Source: an uncultured Spirochaetales bacterium
GTDB taxonomy: Bacteria; Spirochaetota; Spirochaetia; Sphaerochaetales; Sphaerochaetaceae
Direction: 5' to 3'
Assembly (NCBI GenBank): GCA_949289305.1
Contig: CASENB010000018.1
Span: forward strand, 53,885 to 117,884
Length of the DNA: 64,000 nt
Of this stretch, positions 40,674 through 48,538 are shown piece by piece. The notes under the pieces were generated by a model. That model was not told the DNA's origin. It ran no database searches and was given only the letters and a program-made list of their open reading frames with translations. The first letter of the stretch is position 1; every line of letters begins with the position of its first letter. Both the position numbers and the translations under genes were made by a program.

Positions 40674-42236
40674 TTATATTAGCAGATCTGCGTATGCTTT
40701 TAGAACCTCATCTCCTTCGCAGCCCTTGAGAACTTTCTTCGCAAGAACCTTTCCAAGCTGTACTCCCTCCTGGTCGAAAGAGTTCAGGTTCCATAAGAAG
40801 CCTTGGAACATTACTTTGTTTTCATAGTGCGCTAAAAGCGCTCCAAGTGCTCTTGCTGTAAGCTTGTCTGCGTAGATGAGTGATGAAGGCCTGTTTCCGT
40901 CGAATTCCTTATTAGGATTCTCATCGTCTTTTCCAAGTGCGAATGCAACGATTTGTGCTGCAAGGTTCGCATTTAGTTTTATCTGGCTGTAAGATCCATC
41001 CGTTACGATATCCATTCCATACTGGCAGTTTTTAAAGCCAATAAACTGTAGCGGTATGATATCTGTCCCTTGGTGCAGAAGCTGATAGAAAGAGTGCTGT
41101 CCGTTAGTGCCGGGCTCTCCGAAAATTACAGGGCCTGTAACGTAGTCTATCTTCTCTCCGAAACGGTTTACGTGTTTTCCATTTGATTCCATATCAAGCT
41201 GCTGAAGATGTGCTGGGAATCTTGATAGCGCTTGAGAGTAGGGTAGAATCGCTGTGGATGGATAACCCATCACGTTTCTTAAATAGAATCCGATTAGGGC
41301 ATCCATAAGAGCTCCGTTCTTTTTCGGACATTCGTTTAAAGACAACACGTCTTCCTCATGCGCTCCATCAAGCAGTTCTTTGAATGTATCAAAACCGTAG
41401 GCCAATGAGAGTACGACACCTCCGACTGCGCTTGTTGATGAATATCTTCCTCCGATGTAATCATCAATGAAGAATGATTTCAAAAGGCTGTCGTCTTTTG
41501 CGAGCGGGCTTGTCTTGCTTGTAACAGCAACCATGTGCTTTGATGGAACAAGGCCTGAGATAGGGGACTTCTTAAGGGTTTCAAGAACCAAATCCCTATT
41601 TGTAAGCGTTTCCTGCGTCGTTCCGCTCTTTGATACCAGAATAAATAGTGTTGTCTCGAAATCCAGCCTGCTGATAACCTCTGCCGCATCGTCAGGATCT
41701 ACGTTTGAAATGAATTCTGCATTCATCTTCCTCTCATAGCCTTTTAGAGCAAGATATAGAGCTCTTGGCCCAAGATCCGAGCCTCCAATACCGATCTGGC
41801 ATACAGTCTTGAATGCTTTTCCAGTACTTCCTTTGATTTCCCCTGTGTGTACTTTTTCTGAGAAGTCTTTAATTTTTTCTAGCTCTTCTTTATAGAACGC
41901 CTCCTTATCTTCCCCATCTGCCTCTACTTTCTCATTTAAGACGTTTCCTCGTGTAAGATGATGAAGAACAAGACGTTTTTCCCCTGTGTTCATGACTTCG
42001 CCAGATAGAATAGCCTTGTATTTTTCTATAAGACCCATCTCATCTGATAGTTCTTTTAATAGAGAGATCGTCTCTTCGCTTACAGGCATCGATGCATAGT
42101 TATAAGTAAGATTTCCTCCGAGAGCTACATTTGCCTCTTTTATCCTTTCTTTCGAAAGCAGTTCTTTTACGCTCTTTTTCTCTGCTTTCAAAAGTTTCGC
42201 ATAAGCTTTGCTTTTGTCTAGATTAATGTACTCCAT
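40674..42236 (-). CDS. pgi: Glucose-6-phosphate isomerase
   Basis: Interconverts glucose 6-phosphate and fructose 6-phosphate in glycolysis. Signature segments are IGIGGSDLGPRAL, VSKSGTTQET, GGRYSSTSAVGGVVL and GEPGTNGQHSFYQLLHQG, with the catalytic glutamate and histidine in the last. The ATG at 42236 follows AGGAAGGA and gives 520 residues; an in-frame ATG at 42287 lies inside argR and is unlikely. It is 10 bases downstream of argR, so an arginine regulator and a glycolytic gene share a transcript. Confidence 0.95.
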   Translation of the reverse strand: MEYINLDKSKAYAKLLKAEKKSVKELLSKERIKEANVALGGNLTYNYASMPVSEETISLLKELSDEMGLIEKYKAILSGEVMNTGEKRLVLHHLTRGNVLNEKVEADGEDKEAFYKEELEKIKDFSEKVHTGEIKGSTGKAFKTVCQIGIGGSDLGPRALYLALKGYERKMNAEFISNVDPDDAAEVISRLDFETTLFILVSKSGTTQETLTNRDLVLETLKKSPISGLVPSKHMVAVTSKTSPLAKDDSLLKSFFIDDYIGGRYSSTSAVGGVVLSLAYGFDTFKELLDGAHEEDVLSLNECPKKNGALMDALIGFYLRNVMGYPSTAILPYSQALSRFPAHLQQLDMESNGKHVNRFGEKIDYVTGPVIFGEPGTNGQHSFYQLLHQGTDIIPLQFIGFKNCQYGMDIVTDGSYSQIKLNANLAAQIVAFALGKDDENPNKEFDGNRPSSLIYADKLTARALGALLAHYENKVMFQGFLWNLNSFDQEGVQLGKVLAKKVLKGCEGDEVLKAYADLLI

Positions 42237-42246
42237 TTTTTCCTTC

Positions 42247-42717
42247 CTAATCCTTAATTTCTGGAATTCTCGTCTGGAAGCTTTCAAGAAGGTCTTCTTT
42301 TGTCATGCCCTCTCTCAGGATGATGAAAATCGTATCATCTCCTGCAATAGAGCCTAAAATCTCCGGAAGTGCAAGTACGTCCAAAGCGAAACATACGCTG
42401 TTTGCATGTCCTGGTCTCGTCTTGATAACCCCCATGTCTCCTGAGAATTCAATAGAAATAATACCACGTCTTACATCTTGTATGTAGCTTTTTTCGCTTT
42501 CAGATATGAAATCGTTTTCAGGAAGGCTGTAGTAATAGCCTGACCAGCCATCTGATATCTTGCCGACCTTGAGCATCTTGAGATCTCTTGAGAGCGTCGC
42601 CTGTGTTACTGAAAATCCCTCTTTTTTTAGCATTTCCAATAACGTGTCTTGGTTGTCTATTCTATTATTTTTTATAAGTTCCTTGATTACAGATAGCCTA
42701 TTATGCCTCTCTCGCAT
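42247..42717 (-). CDS. argR: Arginine repressor ArgR
   Basis: A 156-residue ArgR/AhrC. The N-terminal winged helix reads RHNRLSVIKELIKNNRIDNQDTLLEMLKKEGFSVTQATLSRDLKML, with the recognition motif TQATLSRDL. The C-terminal arginine-binding hexamerisation domain includes ALPEILGSIAGDDTIFIIL, with the GDDT motif. I use ATG 42717, six bases after GGAGG; the ATG two codons upstream abuts the site. Two ARG-box-like palindromes just upstream suggest self-regulation, and a similar one lies before argC. Confidence 0.95.
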   Translation of the reverse strand: MRERHNRLSVIKELIKNNRIDNQDTLLEMLKKEGFSVTQATLSRDLKMLKVGKISDGWSGYYYSLPENDFISESEKSYIQDVRRGIISIEFSGDMGVIKTRPGHANSVCFALDVLALPEILGSIAGDDTIFIILREGMTKEDLLESFQTRIPEIKD

Positions 42718-42737
42718 TCTCATCCTCCAGTTAAAAA

Positions 42738-42762
42738 TGAATGAAAATTGAATATTTATGCA
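42738..42762. promoter_or_regulatory. Putative ARG boxes upstream of argR
   Basis: TGAATATTTATGCA (42749-42762) matches TGAAT-N4-ATTCA at 12 of 14 positions (ATGCA for ATTCA), and TGAATGAAAATTGA (42738-42751) is a weaker overlapping match. The first shares ATATTTATGCA with the site before argC. Confidence 0.5.
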
Positions 42763-42861
42763 ATTTTAGCTAAATTACAATGAATAATCAATAACATATT
42801 TGTGTGTTTTTGACAGAGAAAAATATGCCCCGTTGTGTTATAATTCGTTTAAGGAGAATGT

Positions 42862-43413
42862 ATGACCTGGCTTGTAATAATTCTTGCTATAGTAATTGTA
42901 ATCGTCGTATGGGCTATCAGCGTATATAACTCATTAGTAAAATCCAAAAACAGATGCGAAGAGGCTTTAAGCGGAATAGATGTTCATTTGAATAAAAGAT
43001 ACGATTTGATTCCTAATCTCGTTGAGACAGTGAAAGGATATGCGAAACACGAGGAAAAGACGCTTGAAAGTGTGATTAACGCAAGAAATGCATGTCTTGG
43101 TGCTACGACAATAGATGAAAAGAGCAAAGCAGATGGCGTGCTCTCTTCTACGCTTAAGAACCTTTTTGCTCTATCCGAAAGCTATCCTGATCTAAAGGCC
43201 AACGTTAATTTCATTTCCCTTCAGGAGAGTTTGAACAAAATAGAGGAAGAGATTCTAAACGCAAGAAAATATTATAATGCTACGGCCCGTTCTTTTAACG
43301 ATAAGATCATGGTGTTCCCTTCAAATTTGATTGCGTCATTATCAGGATTTAAGAAATTAAGTTATGTAGACGTTGATGACGAGAAGAAAGAGAATGTGAA
43401 GGTGTCGTTTTAA
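42862..43413 (+). CDS. LemA family protein
   Basis: A 183-residue protein with one N-terminal membrane helix (WLVIILAIVIVIVVWAI) and a long helical domain. NSLVKSKNRCEEALSGIDVHLNKRYDLIPNLVETVKGYAKHEEKTL and FNDKIMVFPSNLIASL are the family's conserved parts. The function of LemA proteins is not established. AAGGAG precedes the ATG. It abuts the DUF2207 gene, a pairing common in bacteria. Confidence 0.9.
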   Translation: MTWLVIILAIVIVIVVWAISVYNSLVKSKNRCEEALSGIDVHLNKRYDLIPNLVETVKGYAKHEEKTLESVINARNACLGATTIDEKSKADGVLSSTLKNLFALSESYPDLKANVNFISLQESLNKIEEEILNARKYYNATARSFNDKIMVFPSNLIASLSGFKKLSYVDVDDEKKENVKVSF

Positions 43414-45288
43414 ATGAGAAAAGCGTTTGTCTTCTTGTTGGTTTTAACATTATCGCTTCCATTGGCTTTCTCTAGAGAGAATTTCATTGTTGATGATTAT
43501 CATGTGGATGTTATAGTTTCCGATGACAGTTCAAGCCGCTTCAATGAATTCTTGAAACTTGATTTCATTACGCCATCCCATGGTATTTACAGAGATATTC
43601 AATATAAATTCAGCCCTGAGAATTTTATTAATCTTGAGGCTGAGATCTCAAATATTATGACCAATACGGAGACGAGTTTGACATATAGTGGCGATTTCAT
43701 TTCACTTAGGATGGGAGATCCAAACAGTTATGTGTACGGCCCCGTAGAGTACAGAATCGCATACGATTTTCTCCTTGAAGACGATGGAAACAGGGAATAT
43801 GACGAGTGGTATGTGAATCTACTTTCAGCAGCCTGGGATACAGATGTCAAACATTTTTCATTTTCAGTAACGTTTCCTCATGCAGTAGATCCAGAACGTG
43901 TATATCTTACGTATGGACCTTACGGATCAAGTGCAAGTATTAAGCCTGAGATCTCTGCAGATGGAAGAACTATTTATGCCGAATTTGAAAACTTAGGTCC
44001 ATATAACGCTGTGACGCTGAGGTGTGAGTTTGACGAAGGGTATTTCTCTACTAAACCGCTTAAGGCGAACTTTGGAAATATATTCAATTCAGTTGCTGTA
44101 ATTCTTGCACTTTTTGTCATCACATATATTTTTTATTCTTATTTCACGCTTGGCCGCGACAAGGAGATAATAGCGCCTGTCGTTTTCAATCCGCCTGAAG
44201 GATTTAGCAGCTTAGACGTCGGATATATAATCGACAATACGATAACGTTTGAAAAAGACATATTATCAATGATTTTCTATTTTGCAGATAAAGGATATTT
44301 GCGTATAGAAGAGAAGGATAATGATGATTTCCTTTTCACAAAATTAAAAGACATTGAAGAGGATAGGCCAAGTTATGAAAGAAAGCTTTTCTCTATGATA
44401 TTCTCCAACAGTGACAGTGTGGATGTTGAGGCGCTTGCCAAGAGGAATTTTGCACAGAATTCGGTGTACAAGATCAGAAGCGAAATAGAGCGTTATTATG
44501 AGAAGAACAGACCTCTATTTGAACCTAAGAGCATAAGGCGTTCATCGCTTCTCAGGGCATTAGGGCTAATAGCTGTAATACTTTTTTCCGTACTTGCATC
44601 TATAAACAACATTGGCGAGCTTACTCTTTTCATACTCTTTCCAAGCCTCTTTGCCTTCGCTTTCCTTACCCTTTTAGGACATAGGTATTTTGCAAATAGC
44701 GCTGTCAGTTCAAAAGCGTTGAAAGTATTTCAGATTATACTTTCTGTGTTTGCTTTGATCTTCACAGGGATGTTTATTTTTGCAGCTCTAGCAACATCCA
44801 CCAGAAGTTATGTCTTTGCATTAATCCTGACTATAATTAATGCGGCATTGATTTTCTCTGCATCTTTCTTTTCCTATGCTGTAAATAAGAGAAGCGAATG
44901 GGCGGATGAGATGCTTTCAAAGATAATTGGTTACAAGGAATTCCTTGAAACTGTAGAACTTGATAAACTAAAACTTCTTATCGAAGATGATCCTGAGTAT
45001 TACTATCATAATTTAAGTTATGCTATCGCACTTAACCTGGAGGAGAATTACAGTTCGAAGTTCAAGTCTTTAAGCATGAGCACCCCGTCATGGTATTCAT
45101 CTAGATCTTCAGTCTTTACTTCCTATATGATATGGCATAGCTTCTCTCATTCATGGAGGCGCGGTTATGACAGCCATATGGCTGCTATCAATCCACCATC
45201 AGGATACAGGGGAGGCTCGAGAAGTCACAGAGGGTCGTCCGGATTTTCAGGAGGAGGATTTTCAGGAGGAGGGGGTAGGAGCTGGTAA
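43414..45288 (+). CDS. DUF2207 membrane protein
   Basis: 624 residues: a signal peptide (FVFLLVLTLSLPLAFS), an extracytoplasmic beta-rich domain of about 200 residues (FIVDDYHVDVIVSDDSS... HGIYRDIQYKF), a membrane helix (~225-243), a cytoplasmic region, two to four more helices (~375-490), and a C-terminal tail ending in SGGGFSGGGGRSW. This matches DUF2207 proteins, which sit beside LemA; the role is unknown. The stop codon overlaps the next ATG (TAATG). Confidence 0.88.
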   Translation: MRKAFVFLLVLTLSLPLAFSRENFIVDDYHVDVIVSDDSSSRFNEFLKLDFITPSHGIYRDIQYKFSPENFINLEAEISNIMTNTETSLTYSGDFISLRMGDPNSYVYGPVEYRIAYDFLLEDDGNREYDEWYVNLLSAAWDTDVKHFSFSVTFPHAVDPERVYLTYGPYGSSASIKPEISADGRTIYAEFENLGPYNAVTLRCEFDEGYFSTKPLKANFGNIFNSVAVILALFVITYIFYSYFTLGRDKEIIAPVVFNPPEGFSSLDVGYIIDNTITFEKDILSMIFYFADKGYLRIEEKDNDDFLFTKLKDIEEDRPSYERKLFSMIFSNSDSVDVEALAKRNFAQNSVYKIRSEIERYYEKNRPLFEPKSIRRSSLLRALGLIAVILFSVLASINNIGELTLFILFPSLFAFAFLTLLGHRYFANSAVSSKALKVFQIILSVFALIFTGMFIFAALATSTRSYVFALILTIINAALIFSASFFSYAVNKRSEWADEMLSKIIGYKEFLETVELDKLKLLIEDDPEYYYHNLSYAIALNLEENYSSKFKSLSMSTPSWYSSRSSVFTSYMIWHSFSHSWRRGYDSHMAAINPPSGYRGGSRSHRGSSGFSGGGFSGGGGRSW

Positions 45289-45938
45289 TGGAAAACATTC
45301 TCGCAACTCTTTATTCGTTTTTATATATAATATTTGTAGTTGGTATTGCCTTCGTGCTTTTTAAATTCACGAAGGTCGGATCGGAAGTCGTAAGAAAATT
45401 CATACACATCCTCGTATCTTTGTGGGTGTTTATCCTTACAAATTGTTACACCTCTTTCTATTGGTCTTTGATAGGGCCTGCCGCATTTGTGGTAATTAAT
45501 GCGGCGTTTGTTAACTCTGGTTACGCTAAGTATCTTGGAATGGGGGAGAGGAAGAGGGACAACGGCCTTGTATATTTCCCTTTATCGATTTTAATTCTCG
45601 TTATAATGGGGCATTACGAGCTTTCAAATAATGAAATAATAGTTGCATCCGTCCTCACTATGGGCTTTGGAGACGGTCTTGCCGCTCTTATTGGAAGCAA
45701 AGTCGGTAAGCATAGCTATAAGTTTGTAGGAGGAAAAAAGAGCATAGAGGGCACTGTTACGATGTTTGCAGTAACGCTCATCGTTCTTTCTCTATTTACA
45801 TCTATTCCTTGGTATGGCGTACTCATTACTGCATTAGTTGCAACGGCATTTGAGAATCTGACGCCTCTTGGTTTTGACAATATTACGGTTCCTCTTTCGA
45901 CTGCCATAACGTTAGGAGCATTCTATGGCCTATATTGA
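45288..45938 (+). CDS. CTP-dependent polyprenol/phytol kinase-like protein (SEC59/VTE5 family)
   Basis: A 216-residue membrane protein with about six helices. VRKFIHILVSLWVF and GFGDGLAALIGSKVGKHSYKFVGGKKSIEGTV are the hallmark segments of the dolichol kinase / diacylglycerol kinase DGK1 / phytol kinase VTE5 family, which use CTP to phosphorylate long-chain alcohols. It overlaps the following DUF92 gene by 14 bases. The lipid substrate is unknown. Confidence 0.82.
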   Translation: MENILATLYSFLYIIFVVGIAFVLFKFTKVGSEVVRKFIHILVSLWVFILTNCYTSFYWSLIGPAAFVVINAAFVNSGYAKYLGMGERKRDNGLVYFPLSILILVIMGHYELSNNEIIVASVLTMGFGDGLAALIGSKVGKHSYKFVGGKKSIEGTVTMFAVTLIVLSLFTSIPWYGVLITALVATAFENLTPLGFDNITVPLSTAITLGAFYGLY

Positions 45939-46743
45939 TTCTCTGTTTTTCAGTCTTAATCCTTTTATAAGGGTTTTGATAATCATGGCCTTAATGCTGT
46001 TGATTGTGGCATTCTCAATTAAAAAGAAACAGTTGACGACATCAGGCATTGTTGCGGCGTTTATCGTCGGAACTATTATTACATATATAGGAGGGTTGTC
46101 TGGAATCCTTATAATGCTTTTCTTCTTCCTCTCTGCCGCAGTAATAGGGAAGGTTATACCGGATAGGAATAAGGCTATACACAAGAAAGGCGGTAGAAGG
46201 GATTCTGCACAGGTTCTTGCAAACAGCATTCCAGCTCTTATAGGTCTTTTCATGTTCCGCTTTACCGATTTTGCTCAGATAGGGCTTGTCCTTTATGCTA
46301 CAGGACTGGCTGAGGCTACTGCTGATACATGGAGCGGAGAGCTTGGCGCTCTAAGCAAAAGCGATCCAGTTTCAATAATAACTTTTACAAAAGTTCCTAA
46401 GGGATTAAGCGGCGGCGTAAGTTTTGTAGGAACATTATCTGGCTTGATAGGATCATTCTTAATTGCTCTTTTGTCTGTCGGATGCTATACCCTTTCTCCC
46501 ATTATGATAGCCATAATTACGATTTCTGGTACTCTCGGAGCTCTTTTCGATTCCTTTTTAGGCGCAACTCTCCAAGTGCATTACAGAAGGGAAGATGGAA
46601 GTCTTACAGAACATAGAGAAAGCGATGGGAAGAAAAATGTAAGGGCTCGGGGTATATCATTTATAGATAACGATGCAGTTAATTTTCTATCGGGATTATT
46701 TGCAGTTCTAATTGCATTCGTGCTATCACTAGTTGCAATATGA
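45925..46743 (+). CDS. DUF92 membrane protein (VTE6-like, possible prenyl-phosphate kinase)
   Basis: A 272-residue polytopic membrane protein. GKVIPDRNKAIHKKGGRRDSAQVLANSIPAL, GLAEATADTWSGELGALS and GTLGALFDSFLGATLQVHYR are DUF92 hallmarks. The plant member VTE6 phosphorylates phytyl phosphate to the diphosphate. Its overlap with a VTE5-like kinase gene suggests two successive phosphorylations of a prenyl alcohol; this is inference from synteny. TAGGAG precedes the ATG. Confidence 0.8.
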   Translation: MAYIDSLFFSLNPFIRVLIIMALMLLIVAFSIKKKQLTTSGIVAAFIVGTIITYIGGLSGILIMLFFFLSAAVIGKVIPDRNKAIHKKGGRRDSAQVLANSIPALIGLFMFRFTDFAQIGLVLYATGLAEATADTWSGELGALSKSDPVSIITFTKVPKGLSGGVSFVGTLSGLIGSFLIALLSVGCYTLSPIMIAIITISGTLGALFDSFLGATLQVHYRREDGSLTEHRESDGKKNVRARGISFIDNDAVNFLSGLFAVLIAFVLSLVAI

Positions 46744-48140
46744 TGAAAAAACTTCTTCTTGTAATTATCATCCCAATAATCATACTGTCATGCGATCCTC
46801 AAAACATTGAGGAGAGTAATAATGATTATAGCGTTCCTAATGGAGTAATGCTAATAAAAGAGAACGGAATTTACACGATCCCTCAAAACTCTAAATACGC
46901 ACTTTTCTTGCATCTTCCCAAAGAGGATCAAAACTATGGCTTTTATGGTGAAAACGAACCAGGCTTTAACAATTCTGACATGGCAAGATTTAGCATTGAT
47001 ATTGCGCCCGATCAAACATCAAGAAGTTCTTATAATCAAAAAAAGCCTTTAGCATTATCTTATTCAAGGCCAAGATCTATTAAAAGCTCTGATGTGCCAT
47101 TTCAAGCTGAAGAAGGATCACTCTTTCATGTATTTGACGAAGGAGATGTATGGGAAGGCATCCATATAAAAGCAAATGAAGAAGTAATTGATGCAAAGTG
47201 CATTTATGTAACAGAAAACGCATACGTTCTAATTGATAACAGCTCAAGCTATGATGATGCAGACTTAAATAGGATAATAGAGGTTGTAGATAACTTTGAA
47301 AAAGCTTATCCGAGCTTTAGAGAGACTTTCGGAACGGTTTCAGATATAGATGAAAATGGGAAACTTCTGGTAGTGGTTGCAAACCTTGGAGAAAACTTAA
47401 TGGGTTATATGTCTCCTGAAGACTTTTATATTAGTGAGAACTCAAACAATGGAGAGATAATGTATATTTCTCTAGATGTGATACAAAGTCCCGACCAGAA
47501 TCTTTGTGAATCGTTTAATGTTACTATAATCCATGAACTTCAGCACATAGTATTTACATCTAAGAGGGTGCTAAATGGCTTAAGTGAGGAACCTACTTGG
47601 ATCACAGAGGCGCTCTCTACTTTTGCAGAAGAATATTCAGGTAATGAAGTCTTTAAGGAAATATTGGTTAATAGAGCTGCATGGCTGTCATGGGCAACAG
47701 GGAACAATTCTATTATCGAGTGGCTTAATGATGATGACAATGATATTCAAATTAGCTACGCTCTCTCTGCCTTTTTCTTTCGCTATTTGGTTAATAGATT
47801 CGGAGAAGATATAATCCAAAAGATTTATCTCTGCCCATACAACGACTATAGGATGGTAGAGTACGCAACAGGAGAAGATTTCGGCACTCTCTTTTATGAC
47901 TTTTGCCTATCTCTTATAGTATCTGGAAGGGGAATAACAGACGATCCAAGATACGATGTAAAAGAATTCTATGACGGCACATTAGATTTTTCTCTCGAAG
48001 AAATATTTTATGAATATTATTTTCCTCTTTCTGATTATAGCTCTAATATGAAACCTTATAGTTTCGTTTTATTTTCACTTCCACCTGAAGTCGAAGAGGT
48101 TACATTTCAAAGTGAAAACGTCTTAGGCCTTATCCTTTAG
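46740..48140 (+). CDS. Lipoprotein with HExxH metalloprotease motif
   Basis: 466 residues. A lipoprotein signal (KKLLLVIIIPIIILSC, Cys about 18) places it outside the cytoplasm. Near residue 265, TIIHELQHIVFTS gives HELQH, and 22 residues later comes EEPTWITEALSTFAEEY with a downstream glutamate; this pattern resembles hyicolysin-like (M30) zinc peptidases. It is therefore a likely surface protease. The first residues could be either of two adjacent ATGs (46740, 46743). The start overlaps the DUF92 stop, but the base composition seems more A-rich than its neighbours. Confidence 0.7.
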   Translation: MMKKLLLVIIIPIIILSCDPQNIEESNNDYSVPNGVMLIKENGIYTIPQNSKYALFLHLPKEDQNYGFYGENEPGFNNSDMARFSIDIAPDQTSRSSYNQKKPLALSYSRPRSIKSSDVPFQAEEGSLFHVFDEGDVWEGIHIKANEEVIDAKCIYVTENAYVLIDNSSSYDDADLNRIIEVVDNFEKAYPSFRETFGTVSDIDENGKLLVVVANLGENLMGYMSPEDFYISENSNNGEIMYISLDVIQSPDQNLCESFNVTIIHELQHIVFTSKRVLNGLSEEPTWITEALSTFAEEYSGNEVFKEILVNRAAWLSWATGNNSIIEWLNDDDNDIQISYALSAFFFRYLVNRFGEDIIQKIYLCPYNDYRMVEYATGEDFGTLFYDFCLSLIVSGRGITDDPRYDVKEFYDGTLDFSLEEIFYEYYFPLSDYSSNMKPYSFVLFSLPPEVEEVTFQSENVLGLIL

Positions 48141-48224
48141 GTTAAGGTATAATGGAAAGCATATGGGGATATGAAAGCCCCCATCCCACTCAAAGTATTG
48201 TTTGCCTTTTTATCTTTGCAAACG

Positions 48225-48440
48225 TTAATTTCTCATTTGGAGTACCTTGTCTTTAAACTTAGGGAATGATTGGAATTCCTTAAAAGCTATTGATGCAATT
48301 TCTAATGTAAATAGTTCATGAGCTTTTAATTCTGATAGCAGGGTATTAAGAGATAGATCTTCTTTAATCGGAAGACATCATTCATCTAGATGATAATGGA
48401 AATAACATATTGGATTATTGTAAACAGTATTAATAAAAAT
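48225..48440 (-). pseudogene. Decayed gene fragment
   Basis: The 397 bases between the lipoprotein and the DUF4143 gene hold no intact gene. On the minus strand one frame reads as protein-like sequence ending at a TAA (48227-48225): ...LPIKEDLSLNTLL-SELKAHELFTLEIASIAF-KEFQSFPKFKDKVLQMRN, interrupted upstream by one in-frame TGA and continuing back as FINTVYNNPICYFHYHLDE. The amphipathic, charged pattern looks like the tail of a real helical protein. I do not recognise the family. Confidence 0.4.
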
Positions 48441-48463
48441 AGATAATATTTAATATCTAATGC

Positions 48464-48506
48464 GGTAAAAGTTCCGTACTAGATATGGTAAAAGTTCCGT
48501 ACTAGA
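48464..48506 (+). repeat. Two 20-bp direct repeats at a promoter
   Basis: GGTAAAAGTTCCGTACTAGA occurs at 48464-48483 and 48487-48506, perfectly conserved with a 23-bp period. The second copy overlaps the likely -35 box (TAGACC 48503-48508) of the DUF4143 ATPase gene. Tandem sites on the same face of the helix suggest binding of a regulator dimer. Confidence 0.75.
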
Positions 48507-48538
48507 CCTAGAGAAAAATGTAATTTATAATTCTCTTA
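48503..48538 (+). promoter_or_regulatory. Promoter of DUF4143 ATPase gene, leaderless spacing
   Basis: TAGACC (48503-48508), a 17-base spacer, TATAAT (48526-48531), six bases, then the ATG at 48538. No Shine-Dalgarno sequence is present. Confidence 0.55.

Noticed and set aside
48464..48506. A CRISPR array
   Set aside because: Only two repeats, a 3-base gap instead of a spacer, and no cas genes.
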